DNA of 64,000 bases from Diphasiastrum complanatum (taxonomy: Eukaryota > Streptophyta > Lycopodiopsida > Lycopodiales > Lycopodiaceae). The notes beneath the pieces are model-generated. The model did no database searches, was not told where the DNA came from, and worked only from the letters and a program-made list of their open reading frames with translations. The DNA is taken from contig CM055099.1 of NCBI GenBank assembly GCA_029204225.1, positions 46,938,042-47,002,041 on the forward strand. Direction: 5' to 3'. Below, piece after piece: positions 45,992 through 59,009 of this stretch. Each line of letters begins with the position of its first letter. The stretch's first letter is position 1. Made by a program: the position numbers and the translations under genes.

Positions 45992-47570
45992 AACCCAAAA
46001 GGGTCAGAACGGGCCAACTAGCCTTCTACAAATGTCATAGGCTACAAAAAGGCTTGTTTCTATGTGTTCCGATGTAAGTGAGAGTGCATAAGAACCATTT
46101 TCCACTATGAATGTTGAGCAAACCCACAACAGAATGTGTTTCTTCAAAGAGTGGCTTATTACTGTGCCAATCAAAATCCACCAAACAATTGAAATGTGTA
46201 GATTATCCGCTCATCCTTCACCAAGATGTCAGCATCTTATGCATCTCAGAATGGCAAAATTAGATTTAACGAGATTTGCATTTAGACTATAGGTAACTGC
46301 AAAATGTTAACAAGCAGCAGTCAAGACAAACAAGTTGCTAAATCATAAGAGATTTTTACCTCAAGTGCTCCAAACATTGTGAGTGTAAATATCAGCACTC
46401 ACAGACAAATTACCTTCTCAAGCTGACACAAGTAAGAGAACTGTCTTCAAATCACTTATATTATTTTCTCACAACCAAGAACGACTAAGCCAGCCAAGGA
46501 AGGCCATATGCAAGGCACTGCTTGTATGTTTGTGTGTTTGGCATTGTGACAATTGGACCAATTAAAATTCTCCATAAATCCAATAATATCGTAACAAGCA
46601 TAGCAGCTCCCAATGAATCAATGGAAGTTTGAGAAATAGTCCATTCATTGCTGAGCATTTCATCAACCCTGAAAATACACAGGACACCAGTACATCACAT
46701 AAACTTTTTACAGCACTGCCTTGAACAAGGAAAGTGAGTCCTCAGTTCTTTCACACCTAAACAACTTCAGGACTCTCTTTGACACAATTAAGAGTTCAAG
46801 AACTAGACATCATCGGTGCAGGTAATAACTCAATGCAGCTGCCATATTTGGTAGTACAAGGCCAAGGTTTCTGTAGACGCAAGCCTTGTTAAAGGTGAAA
46901 TGAGCCTATGAGAACTGATTTTTCAAATCCAAAAAAACAGACACAGATAATTGTTTCTTAGTGAGCTTGGCACATCTTTCATACATCTTCAAGTTCACAA
47001 TTGCCTAATGCCAACCTATTAACATGTGCTAGAAGTGTGAACCCATTTAACTATACTGTAGATCTCTTTACTATAAATTATCTAATATTTGTCTTTGGTG
47101 TAGTTTTTAGCTTGAGTGATTTAGTGCAATCAAAGATTCTTAGAACCTTTGGCTATCCTTAAAAACGTTCCTTTGACAACCTCATAGTGTAAAACAGACA
47201 TATAAAGCTCCCACATAAGAGAGGACAAGCAAAGATAGTCTCATGCTTTTCCTGGAATTGATTTGGACATACTTTTCTAAATAGTGGTAATGGAAATTTA
47301 CATGAATATTTTGAAAGGAGATACCAAAAACACTGTTAACTGGCAAACATCCTCCATAAATATAGGACACTGATTTTGTAAGCCCCAGGGTAAACTTTGG
47401 AAAAGTCTCAAGCATGACTACAAGAAAGCATTGATGAGGTCAAAAAGAAAAGAAACACAAATTTCTATGCACCTTATGCTAGAGACTTTCTATGAAGACT
47501 TCTCCCGAGGATCAAAGACTACAATGCTGAATCCATAGAACAACAAGGAAACGGATGGTGGACCTACCAA

Positions 47571-47625
47571 CCCAACCAAACCTAGATCGAACGGATCTAG
47601 CCCCCAAGCTATGGATCAACCAATC
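47571..47625. repeat. Inverted repeat, left arm
   Basis: CCCAACCAAACCTAGATC...GATCTAGCCCCCAAGC is the reverse complement of sequence at about 50497-50548. A decayed Copia fragment lies between the arms. No target duplication or terminal motif was found. Confidence 0.7.
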
Positions 47626-47654
47626 AATGCTCAATAGGAGAGGAAAATCATGTA

Positions 47655-48560
47655 TGCAAACTCCATAAGCACTTTACGGCCTAAAGCAATTTGCTAGAGC
47701 TTGGTTTCAGAGGATTAACACCTTCCTCATCCAGTAAGATTATTATAATCCAAGCCAATTTCGAATGTTTACTTCAAGTCAGTGCAACAATTATTTATCA
47801 TTACTCTATATGTCGACAACACATTGCTTTTTAGCAACAGTGTCGATTTAATATAAAATGCTAAGAAGATGTTGTCCTTAGAATTCAACATAACATATCT
47901 GAGAGAAGCTCATTACTGTCTTGGAATACAAATTCGCAGAGACAGAGAGAGAAGGCTGATTTATATCACTCAACAGAGGTACATTTTCAACATGCTCATC
48001 AGATATAATCTGATGAATTGCAAGTTAGCTCACTCACCAATGGACCTAGGCCTAAGATTGTCAAAGGACCAATGCCCTCAGACAAAGGAAGAAAAGGAAC
48101 AGATGAGAGCCCCTACCATTCGATTTTATGTACTCTCATGTATGCAACCGTCTATACTAGACCTGATATAGATTTTGCAGTTAGCTCCCTAAGCCAATTC
48201 ATGGCTAATCCTTGAATGAACCATTGGATTCGAGCTATGGAGGACCAATGCATCTGCAATGGAGGAGTCGACACCGACAAAATCCACATACTTAGTGGAT
48301 ATACAGATACAAACTGGGTGGGAGATGTAGACACTTGTAAATCCACATCTATATATCGTTGTCTCACAAGCAACTAAAGAAGTAGAATGGTTGAGAATTT
48401 TGTTGTCAAACATTTGTCTGAAACAACATGCTCCAACACTTGTCTTATGTGATAATCAAAGTGCAATTGCTTTATTAGCCAACCCTAGATTTCAATCTAG
48501 GAGTAAGCACATTGAAATTAAATATCCCTATGTCAGGAGAAAGATTCTAAATAATCTAGA
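47655..48560 (+). pseudogene. Copia-D RT/RNase H fragment, degraded
   Basis: It begins with ALYGLKQFARAWFQRINTFL. The catalytic box at 47809-47820 reads YVDN in place of YVDD, a loss of the second Asp. RT continues MLSLEFNITYLREAHYCLGI and IYITQQRYIFNMLIRYNLMN. RNase H pieces in other frames are LMYATVYTRPDIDFAVSSLS, LVLCDNQSAIALLANPRF and SRSKHIEIKYPYVRRKIL. Several frameshifts are present and no LTR was identified. Confidence 0.85.
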
Positions 48561-48726
48561 TTCATTCATATTGCTGCGTATTTACTTGCATTGTCGCACA
48601 GTCTGCAAAAATACACGAGAATTGTAAACAGGTATCTATGCGACAGTCAAACTATCGAAGGAGTCTCGACGGTCAAAATATCTAAGGAGTCTCAAGTGTC
48701 GGCTATCGACTATCGACAGAAGCCCA

Positions 48727-48761
48727 AATGTTCGATTCGAACAAATATCGAATCGAACATT
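48727..48761. repeat. 13-bp perfect inverted repeat with 9-nt loop
   Basis: AATGTTCGATTCG (48727-48739) pairs with CGAATCGAACATT (48749-48761). Nearby TCGA-rich words (CTATCGACTATCGACAG, CTCGACGGTC) make 48640-48800 unusual. Confidence 0.9.
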
Positions 48762-49075
48762 CGAACCTTTGTCCTCAACTCCACATAATTCGACTCCAAC
48801 TCGAATCAACAAATTGTCGGTTGTCTAATTAGCGTAATACCACTCTTAATAAAGCTATTTACTTGCTGAAACTAGTTTTAGCGTTGTGCAACTAATTTGA
48901 CAATGAGTCATGATAATGGCCACGATCGCCACTTGTCTTGGTAGCGACAGCCACGACGCCTATCTTGGGGTATGGAAGGAGTCTGCGGCTTCGTGTGAAG
49001 TTTTTTGGAAACCAGTCGATGCAGGAAGGGAAGTATTGAAGGCGGCAAATCTTCTTGTGGAGTTCGAAGTTAGAG

Positions 49076-49336
49076 TCAAGTAGAATCAGTCGAGTCATTC
49101 GACTCAGCATCCTGATTCAAATTTGATAGGCGTGGTTCATGCACCGAGGGGAAAGGCTCATTTCCGCTAAGCCCATCCATCCAACCTTTCGGATCTTTCA
49201 TTGCATCTTTGTGTGCAGAATCTTCCCTTCCGCTGCCCGCATCATTTCCCCCAACACAGACTTCAACGTTCGAGTTTACAAACATGTTTGCAAGTTTACT
49301 GGAAAAAGTCAAGAAGTTTAGACACTGCACAGTCAT
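49076..49336 (-). other. Unassigned ORF (86 codons)
   Basis: The minus-strand frame begins MTVQCLNFLTFSSKLANMFV and becomes acidic and Ser/Asn-rich (NLNQDAESNDSTDST). Composition is protein-like but no family is recognised, and there is no promoter or splice evidence. It may be chance. Confidence 0.15.
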
Positions 49337-50449
49337 GTGTAGGGCTCTGGCCCACTCAACACAAAAAACAGATCCCCTTCCCTGCTCACAGCTATAATGT
49401 CCACATAGATGTACTGATTAAGGAGATATCAAGTGGGCGAGACACATGAATCATCTCTTATGAAAAAATTGCATTACTCTAGCGATATCGCACATACATT
49501 ATCCACATTGCATAACCATGAATTTGATATCACAAAGCCTAAACCAGCATGCAAGTTTAGCATCAATTTGCACAGGTTAAATAAAGAATGAAAAGAAATG
49601 ATATGGAAGTGTCCTTACGAACAAAGATGTGTTGCATTGATGATACAAGAGATGCTTTCCCTCGAAGAGTGAGGCATGCCACAATACGAGCATCAGTGAA
49701 CAGATGCAATCTCACATCATATCTTTCTTCTCTAGGCAGCGCCCTCAGCGCACAGCAAGAGTCAAAGAAAAAGGGGTGGTTCATTCCTTTCAGACATTGT
49801 GACTAGAGACAAAATTGATAGATCATGAGACCATCGGCCTTGGGATTCATACTTCGATGCATATCTAGTCATTCACACACGGTTGTCATGATACGATGTG
49901 AAATCATTAAATAAAAGCTATGATAATGTTCCTAGATCTCTCCAATAGAGAGAAAATATCATCCGTGACATCTAGAGGCAATAGTCATTACATGGCAGAA
50001 GTGGTGGCTGCTGAAGATAATATTCTGTGTGATGTACGCCAAGACTAATAGGTGTTTTTTTTTTGCTCAGCCTTTAGTTCAGAAACATGATGTATTCTCT
50101 GTTAAGGACATACAAAAGTTAAGGATATAATTGTTATGGCCATATTCAGCTAAGGACATGGAATAGTCCCAATATGGTAGACCGGGCCTCCAATGTTCGA
50201 GATTATTGGTCACGCCTAGATTTTATTCCACGTCGAGGCCTGTTGGTGACTAATGACCTTGAGAGGACTTAGACACTCTAATTGAGACATATGGAGTAGT
50301 GCATGTACATGTGACAGTTATAGGCAAGAGGAATACATGAAGAGTTGTGACCTATTTATAGTTGACCTGCATGGGGATTGCATAGGCTCATGCACAAGAT
50401 CCTACTCTCTATATATTGATGTAAAGATTATCCCATCGACGACTTTTGG

Positions 50450-50548
50450 TCTAGGTTATTTGTAGATCTCCTCTTGCTATCACATGGCATGGCTTGGGGG
50501 CTAGATCCAGGAGGGATCTAGGTTTGGTTGGGTGGTTTCACTCCATTG
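50450..50548. repeat. Inverted repeat, right arm
   Basis: GCTTGGGGGCTAGATC...GATCTAGGTTTGGTTGGGTGG (50497-50548) is complementary to 47571-47625. Related words (CAAACCACCCAACCAAC) also appear near 61930 in the Gypsy-D LTR, so both arms may be LTR pieces. Confidence 0.65.
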
Positions 50549-51479
50549 TCTCTCTTGTGTTTTCCTATCCTCATCTTAGGGGTTGTCCCTAGTGGTCTTT
50601 ACAATAATTTTACGGTTACCTAGCAGTTGGGAACACTATTTTCCTACAAAAGTGCTACCTCCCTTATTTCTCAAATTAAGTGTTAGGGTTTTCTAAAAGT
50701 TTCCGCATAATACTATAAATAAGAATCAGGGACACGAATTCGATAGCTTTTGATAATTGAGATATTTGGGCTCTTCATGGAAGACCGAACTACATTGGTC
50801 AAAAGAGAGGTTTACTTTTCAAGTTCATAAATTTTCTTTTGCATTTGTGATTGGATCTAGTTGCTTTTCATTGTTCTATAATTCGTCAGATCCATTTTCT
50901 ATCTATTTTGACCTTCGGAAAGTGAAGTTCTTGCAAAGTCAAAATGTGGTCAAATTCAAAGATTTTTGTTCTATATTCATTTTTGTTTTGCAAGATTCTG
51001 TTCAGATTGTGTTTGCGATTCTTTATAATTCTACTTTAATTTCAAACTCCTTGCACTTTAAAAATTTTGATTAAGAATTCTATCACAAGATATTACAAGT
51101 CAAAGTTTGGTCAAAACAAACTAATATCCTGTTTTCTGCAATTTTGTACATCTTAATATTCTTTGTTTTTTCAAAAGTTCATAGCACTTTACAGCTCATT
51201 GATCAGGCATTCAGCTCAAGATATCCGTTCAGTTTCTTCAAATTTTTGGCAATTTCTCCTTTTTGTAATTTTTTGTGTCTTGTTCTAAACACTTTTGGAT
51301 TCATTCCATTTGGTTGAGGCAATAAAAAGTTATAAGATTTTGAAGAGGGTTAGGTAGGGCACCTAGACCTGGGTGGACACATTTGGTTTGGTCAAGAGAT
51401 TGTTTGTTTGATCTCTGTTCACAGTTGTATGGCTACCAATCTCATCTATTCCATTCAAAGATACTCATAGAAGAGGTTT

Positions 51480-51765
51480 TGGAGGAAGAGTTGAGAGAGA
51501 GATGCCTCCAAAGAGGATGTCTGTGGAAGATTGGCAAAAACTGTAGGAGGAATCTCAAGCAAAGCCAATCGATGGTATGAAAAGATTATCTATATTTCAT
51601 CATTTGGGATATTGGAATAACCTTTTGATTAATCAGCTACTTGATCCCATGCACATATTTAAAAATGTGGGTGAATCTATTTGGAAACACTTGATTGGTG
51701 AAAAAGATACCATTGCTGCAAGGCGCGATCTAAAAGAATCAAACACCAAAAAAGAATATTGGTGA
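51480..51765 (+). pseudogene. CACTA (En/Spm) transposase fragment
   Basis: The open frame 51577-51765 contains HHLGYWNNLLINQLLDPMHI, FKNVGESIWKHLIGEKDTIA and ARRDLKESNTKKEYW. These match the TNP2-type transposase block with 'LD-x-MHI-x-KNV' followed by 'ARxDL'. Just upstream another frame reads MPPKRMSVEDWQKL. The rest of the transposase is not found, and no CACTA terminal repeats were seen. Confidence 0.65.
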
Positions 51766-51949
51766 GTCCTCCCCTTCAATCATAAGCCACTCGATACTCT
51801 TTTCAAATATTTTAGATCCCCATAAGTGGTCTTGTGTGGATTGTCGGGGTAGCACAGTGTGATTATGATATTAGTCTTCGCTTCAGAGTAAATGGAGAGT
51901 CAATGCAAATCACTATATCTTTCTCTACTAGCAAAGTTCAAGCACAATG

Positions 51950-54900
51950 GCTTGCATTGTGCTGAGCACCAGAGATAGTGAGCTGAGCAAGAAAGATAAT
52001 CAAATGAGCAGAGAGTTTGAAGAGGTTCGCGATCAATCGCATTATGGTGCAATTGTAGCAGAGGTGTTATGTTTCTTCCTCAGCAAAATGCAACTGTTTA
52101 TTTTTTCAAGCAGTCCTATTACACATGTCCAGGATGACCATGCCTCTATCTAAGGCCTTACTGGTAATACCTTAACATGTTAGTTAAATCTGATGTTCCT
52201 AGTTTCCTAGTCCATATGTTTTGCATGGGATGCATCTGACCCAGTTCTTGCAGGTGGTGTTTTACAGTCATGGGCTTTATTGATGGTGCCTTAGGAATAC
52301 TTCAGCTACTACTCTCTCATGTCTCTGACCATCACCGTGATGCCTTCCTTTGGCATTCTTGGATCATTCCCCTAGCTTGGATTGAGTTGTTCCAGTTGCT
52401 AGTGCAGATTTTCGACATGCTCGATTGCTTCATATAACTTGTGCTCCATTCTTTACTGACGGCTAGTGTACTAGTAGCAGCAGTCTTCGTAATGGTTGAC
52501 CATTTATGTTGCAGGGTTGATGCACTGATGTTCAAGTTAACCCTTTCAAGTAGTGTTCTTGGGCAATATGATTGGCTTGCTCTATACCTAATTGTAGTAG
52601 CAGAGCAAGTGACATTTCTTGCAATGTTTTCTTTTACAAATTAGGATTCTTCAACTATTCACATTGCGTGGCGAAGCTCACCACTAAAGGGTATTTTTTA
52701 TGAGCTAGAAGATCACTCTCCATATACAGACGAGACAGAGGGTCATTCACATTCTCCAGAGGTTGCTATAGTTGTGCATCAGGAATGCCAGAGGAGCTAC
52801 ATGACATTTTATACGAAGTGCTTGCATTTTTAGTGCCAAAAAGGTTTGTTCGTCTAACGCTGACATGTGCTTAGTGTTGTGCGATACATAAACATCTAGA
52901 GTTGAAGTTTCCTCAAGTGTCAATGAAGTTCGTGATATAGAAAAAGGTTCGGCTTGAGGTTCCTACATCTCATTTTCTTATACTTTCTACCGAGGTACAT
53001 GCTTCCTTATTGGTCAGTATACATCCCAGTGTTCCGGCAGTTTTATAGCAGCTCATAGCTGATTAACCTACTTCTATGATCGAGGTTATTAAGATGCTTT
53101 ATGTGGGGCGAGTCCTGCTGCTACCTCTTCCATGTTTATGAAGCCAGTTCTTGAGAATGGTGATTTACAATCATGGGCCATATGGACCGTTAGACATCCC
53201 TGTACACCAACACGCTCACTTGTTTATGTTGCTGTTATTCGGCAGTCTTGGTTCAAACAACTAGGTTGGGATGAGATTATGCCATATTCAGTTAAGGTTG
53301 CTAGACATTCCTTTATGGATCTTGTTTTGTGGCATGTTTGGTTGATATGACTAGCATGGTCACTTCACATAGCCTGGGTTGCTATAATGGAAACATGGTG
53401 GTACTTGTTCTTTGATAGATTCCTTGAGCTCTTGTCAATCCTTTTGCAATGAACAATCTTCTTTCATGATAGTTCTATGTACAAGGGTGGCTTGAATGCT
53501 TCAGCTATGGAAGTCAAAGTCTATGGGAAAGGTCTCGTTTCCTCGGGCTGTCTTTTTGGAGTCAGATGCTCTCATATATGCATGGTCCTTGCAAATACCT
53601 TGGAATCTACGTAATTAAAAGCTCTTTATTTTTCCTAGGGTTTCTAGCATACTCTTCAGGTGAAAGGCTTAGTTTCTCGAGTTCACTTTGGCTATGTTTC
53701 AAAGCATGGTGTTTTCTAATGTTATATTCCAATGGAACTGTTGGTTTAAATGGTTTGGGATCTTCTTAGATGTTGCAACATTTATGGTGGTGCTCTTCTT
53801 TAGCTTTACTAGTTAGCATGGCACGTTGCTCCTTGGTCTCTTTGTACAAGGTCATTCTCTAATCACAGCAGTAGTGTTCTCCTTGCGATAGTATTTGTTT
53901 TGCCTAGTTGGTTTAGCACTCTTGTTCTGAGCTCTCTCAGATTCATGCAATCAAAGCATGATGATATTCTATCAGACTTATGGCATTCATGGTTAAGCTT
54001 GGGATGAGATGTATCTGATCAATGGTACTGCTTCTTCATCTGGCTAACATGACTTACATTTTTGGTATGTGGCCCCAGAGTCCTTTCCTTGGTATTTGGC
54101 AATCACATTCTTCATCCATATTTGAGGTATCAAGCATTCATTGATTCTTTCCTTCAATGTTCCTGAAGCATTGGTACGATGATATGGTGTATAAGCCATA
54201 GCCATATTCCTCTTGATACAGCTAGATCATTTGTTCCAAAAAAGGAAAATTGGGCAACCTTTCTTTGGCCAAGTCATAGTGTCTAATTCATCAATGCCAA
54301 AATCATGGTATATGCTCTCACCCTAGCTAGCATAAGAGTAGGTTACCGAGGTCATAATCTGTTTGTGTAGGACATTGAGTCCATTTTGCATGTGCCTTAG
54401 CCGCATCTCTAAATTATGGGCCTCATAAATAGGCCTAAATGGTCTTGCATCTATAAAGTTTGGAACAAAAGCCCTCGAGTTTGAAGTGAATAATCTCAAG
54501 GCTGTTTCAACTAAAATAGCCAATCTAGATAGCCTGCACCTTGTAGTATATTCTAAAGCATACTCTCTTTGTTTAGGATAACCCAAAGGGCCCCATACAT
54601 GCTAGATGCATTTGCACCTACCTATATATGAGATGCATTGAAATATGTAGGGATGGGTTGATAGCCCCAAGGATCCTGCACATCCAACTATTAGCCTGGA
54701 GGCCATGAACTTGCTTCTTGTTCACCATCAGGTTTCGCAAGCCTCCGCTTGTTTCCATGTATTAGGCCAAAAGTAAACAATGACATCTAATTGCTCCAAA
54801 GACAATGTAGGGGTCCCCATCCACATCTAAGACATACCTCTACTCAAAGGTCCCCGACTAGGCCCCTGCCTTTATACAAAGACGAAAAACTATATCACTC

Positions 54901-57900
54901 TGCCAACATGAAAGAAACAAAGCCCAACATAATCAGCCCACAAAAACTACCTCTAAGTTCTATGCAATATAATTAGCATGTACACAGTTATGAACAAACT
55001 CACAAATACAACATCAACTATAATTGATAAACAATAGATAATCTCCAAAAAATTATTGAAACAATAAATGGAAGTCTCTACCACCTATTGTATTGAAGAA
55101 CCTTGAAAGCTACTAGATTAGACTAAGGTTGCCCATCCTTATCTGGACTCGTGGTCCAACACCTAACTAAGGGCATGCCCAGGTATGAAATAGTCCTTGG
55201 TTCTCATGACCCTATGAGAAAAAACATTGCCCTCAATGTGGACATATAGAAGATCAGTGATTGAAAAACAAATGTCTTGGCTCTCGATGTAGGTTATAAA
55301 ATGTACTACTGGAAATTCTGCAAAGTGTAAAAGTGAAAAAGTGCATGTGTCTTGAATGTTGCCGCAAAATGTCAACAAATTTGAAAAATGCAAAGTGCAT
55401 TAGGATATTTATCGTAAGAAACACGATGATCCAAGAATTCTCAAAATAGGACACAAAAAGAATCGGAAAAGATGTGAAGAAACTTGTGAATGCATTATCT
55501 TTTTGATCGGAATGTTTGTTTTAAAGAAAGTCAAGATCCAGTGGGAATTTGAACAAAACTTTGCAAAACGAAAGACAAAATTCCCTACTTTGACTTGGCA
55601 ATAACTTAATGACCAAAAAAATGACTTCAACTTATGAACGATAAACAATCTCCTTCAAAGATGCCTCAAAGATCGCCAATAACATGCAAAGAAAAAGAGC
55701 TACAAGCAATGTCAATAAGTCTCCCCCAAAGAGTTCAAGCATCTCAATAAGCAAATGCTGATATATAAATGCATCTACCTCCTATTTGTACTATAATGGA
55801 GGACACTAATGGAACCTTCAAGGAAGCTACAAGATAGGCTAAAACTACCCATCTTTATCTGAAATAAGTCTTCCACAAAGAGCTTAAGCATCTCAATAAT
55901 CAAAAGCTAATGAATGAATGTCTCTATCTCCCATTATACTAGATTGGAAGACCATAATGGAACCTTCTAGGAAGTTATAAGGCTAAGGTTGCCCATCCTT
56001 ATCTAGACTTAGGGCCCAATACCTAATTAAGGATAGGCTTAGTGATAAGATAATGTCCTTAACTCACACTATGTTGAAAGAAAACATAAACTGTAATATG
56101 GGGGAAGCTAAAGACATTTAAAAAAAATATCTATCAAGAATATGGAGGATCATAGTATAAAGCTATAAAGAATCAGTATAACTAATTTATGGAGCTTTTG
56201 GATCATGTAGCAAAAAAGGTAACCAAAACAATATTCTCTCTCCGCAAACAACTGCCAAAAATGCCTCAAAACTTCTCCAAAGCAAGAATTGGTTGTTGCA
56301 CTCCTGCCTAGCGTGGAGCTCTTCACTCCAAGTTAGAGCTCTCCCTCTCACACTTGTTTTCTTGCAGACATGGGCCTTCCCTATCTTGACTCGAGCTTGT
56401 TATTAAAAAATGTGAATTTATTCTAGAAGCCAAAACTCCATAACGTCACTCTAAAGCAATTATGCACTGTCTCAAAGCAAGTAATTGTACACGAATATTG
56501 AAAGAAACACTTTTGAAAGGTGTATGGAGAATCAAGACAAACATTTTAAAGTATTCAATCCTCAAGTTAATCTAAAGTACAATACAACAAAGTAATAGGC
56601 ATGTAGGTCTCTTCTTGTGAAGGGACCATCCAAACCTTACGGATGCAGAAGGTGTCAAAAGTAAATTAGAAAATGCATATAAGGAAAGATTGGTCACATT
56701 TTAAGAAAATAATCAACAGAATTTGGCAAGCTTACAAGTGCATTGTTCACTTGATTTTCCCATCTACGCACTATCTTGTTGCTCTATCAAGATAGAAGTG
56801 ATCAACTTAAAAGTGTGGTTACTTTAGCATTTGCCATTAAGGCCAAAGGAATCCATGATTTTTGAGATAATAATAGTGCACTGGAGATGACGTAAGTGTA
56901 TGATAACAAGTGGTCTCAAACCCATTAGAGATGATCAAAAAGAGGGCATATGGTTTTTAATGTCATCAGATTAGAGAATGCAAGTAGAGTGAGCCTATAA
57001 CAGTAGTCCCACAAATAGAATTGGTGAATGCATACCTTGAGAACATAGGAAAGCTTACAAGGAAGTACATAGCATAAAACAATGACCCCACTTTGTAGAA
57101 AACCTCTCTGTTGACTATTTGGTAATAGGGAAACTGCATTGTCAAACACATAGAAGACACGGGATGTTAAAGAGATAGACAAATAAACATCAAGTTTCAA
57201 GAGTTGTACATCACAAGCATCAAGTTATTTCACAATCATAGAGAAACACAAAAAATTTAATCTTCTTTCGATATGCACCATAAGAGTTACATAAGAATGT
57301 ATGTAAGGACATTAATGATCATATTATCATAAAGAGATGCTGCTTATAAATGTATATCAAGTCTTGCTTTAGAAATGTTTACTTTTCTGCTTGCACTTCT
57401 TTTCTGCCACTATTTAAGACAAATGCAAGAGTAATTCAAGCAAAAAAAAACACTAGATATGCATCAACTCCTAAGTAACTGTATATGTACTTACATTTGC
57501 TATCGTTAGTGCCTCCATGAATGCTGTCAAATAGGACAAAATAAATATCCATGCTGATTGGATAAAAAGACGAAGAACTCTGCTTGGTATATTGTGAATG
57601 GCATGCCGCAATCGCCTGAGAGTCATATTAGAGATCATGTGATAAAATAGGAAGTATGCATGAGTTAGAAAATATGTTGTCAAGGGTACCTGCGAAGCAA
57701 ATCAAGGTGGTGATAGTGTTAAACTATGTTTGAAAACACCCTGGCCTAACAGAACAGTAAATGGAGCTGTATCAGAATGAAAAACTCAGTTGCAAATTTC
57801 TGTACAGGCTGCAGCTTCCACAATTGCACAAGCCTTTGGATTATTTGGCACTTAAGATCATGAAAAAACTACTTTCACTTAGTGGTATCGACTAGTTGCA

Positions 57901-58700
57901 AGACAACAATCAATGTTTCAAAACATTCCCAAGGTTTTTTACAGGTTCCTTTAGTATTTCGATCAGTAGAATTTGTATTATCCATGTTGGGCCATTAAAC
58001 ACATTCAAGTTGAATGAGCATGTATATGCAACAATATCATTCAATATATCGGTGAATGGCAAAAGTCTAGCAAAAACTTCCTGCAAATGGCGAAAACTAG
58101 GAAATTTTGCAGTATTGTACACAGTGTGGGCATCAAAGTTACGTAGTTATGCGGAAAATTATTTCCTAGTTTATTTAAAGAAAACATGTGATAACCCAAT
58201 CTCATGTTTCCTCAACTGGGAAAATTCCCTGGAAAACCTTATGGGGAAACATGTTTCCCCATAGCATAAGACCTCTCACCTATTTAAAAAATTTCAAGAT
58301 GCCTATCAAATAGATTTTGACAAAATTTCTCTCGATTGCTATAATATATTACCTTCCCCGTCGATCACTGCCTCTCTTCTACATGCAATACTGCAATTAC
58401 CTTGCAGTAGTTTGCTTTTGTGACAAACGTAACAATTTCTATATCCATTATCTTATTTCTCATTTCTCAATTGTTATCTCCAGTTTTTGATAGCTTGTGT
58501 TTCCCAAGTCGGAAACTTTACCCAACACTACGCATCAACCCCATTGACAATACAATGAAAGTACAATGCCCTAGGCGTAGGAAGACTACAGGAAAGTTTC
58601 ACGTCAATTTAAGAAGTAACAAGAGTACTCAAAGATCATTCAAAGAGACTTAAAAGCAGTACTTTTCCCCTTGCTTGTAGCCAAATGGAGCAACAAAACC
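51950..58700. other. Long gene-free stretch
   Basis: Both strands have only short frames, none of which I recognise. Examples are 53132-53350 (+), 54586-54323 (-, with YALEYTTRCRLSRLAILVET) and 57896-58264 (+). Part of the interval (55060-56090) is occupied by copies of a roughly 150-bp repeat. The rest is probably old intergenic or intronic sequence and transposon debris. Confidence 0.4.
55712..56010. repeat. About 150-bp tandem repeat, two copies plus a nearby partial copy
   Basis: Copies start (A)ATAAGTCT near 55715 and 55864. Both contain CAAGCATCTCAATAA or TAAGCATCTCAATAA, a CTATCTCC/CTACCTCC word, AATGGAACCTTC and CCCATC-TTTATCT. A third, partial copy of the second half lies at about 55080-55150 (GGTTGCCCATCCTTATCTGG). 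Confidence 0.75.
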
Positions 58701-58814
58701 TCAATTGAATGCTAGCATCAGCTCTCAATTGTCTCAAACATTCACTTGCAAAAAATTTCTCCAAATATATAAATGATACGTCTATCATAATACATGACAT
58801 AAAAAAGGAAACAT

Positions 58815-59000
58815 GTGATCTTCAACCCTATGGAGTCCATCCACAAAGTCTTAGACCATCAACTTCATCATGCATAGCATGGACCAAATGCTACGCCATC
58901 CCTACTGTGAAGATCAACTCCTGTAGATCCTAAAGGTCCTACTACAAAGCACCAAAAGGATGAGGAGAGGATTTTGGTAACAAACAACTGGAATCTAGAA
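58815..59000. repeat. Gypsy-D LTR pieces in permuted order
   Basis: 58815-58907 matches a later part of the LTR at 61862 (about 62190-62270; shared AGTCTTAGACCATCAACTTCA). The next bases, from TGAAGATCAACTC at 58908 to about 59000, match the start of that LTR (AAAGCACCAAAAGGAT, TTGGTAACAAACAACTGG). About 70 bp present at 61925-61995 is missing here. Confidence 0.6.
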
Positions 59001-59009
59001 GTGTAGGAG

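Larger units (their letters stand above)
44250..47650. other. Gene-poor stretch
   Basis: I recognise no coding domain. The part at 45420-45910 is richer in G+C than its surroundings and has modest ORFs on both strands (45516-45707 plus, 45891-45655 minus), which I cannot assign. A local 89-bp duplication (45043-45209) and a 19-bp palindrome (45973-45991) are listed separately. The rest is AT-rich sequence with no recognised feature. Confidence 0.4.

Noticed and set aside
51383-51580. 65-codon plus-strand ORF just before the CACTA fragment
   Set aside because: It overlaps the better-supported MPPKRMSVEDWQKL reading in another frame and has no family resemblance.
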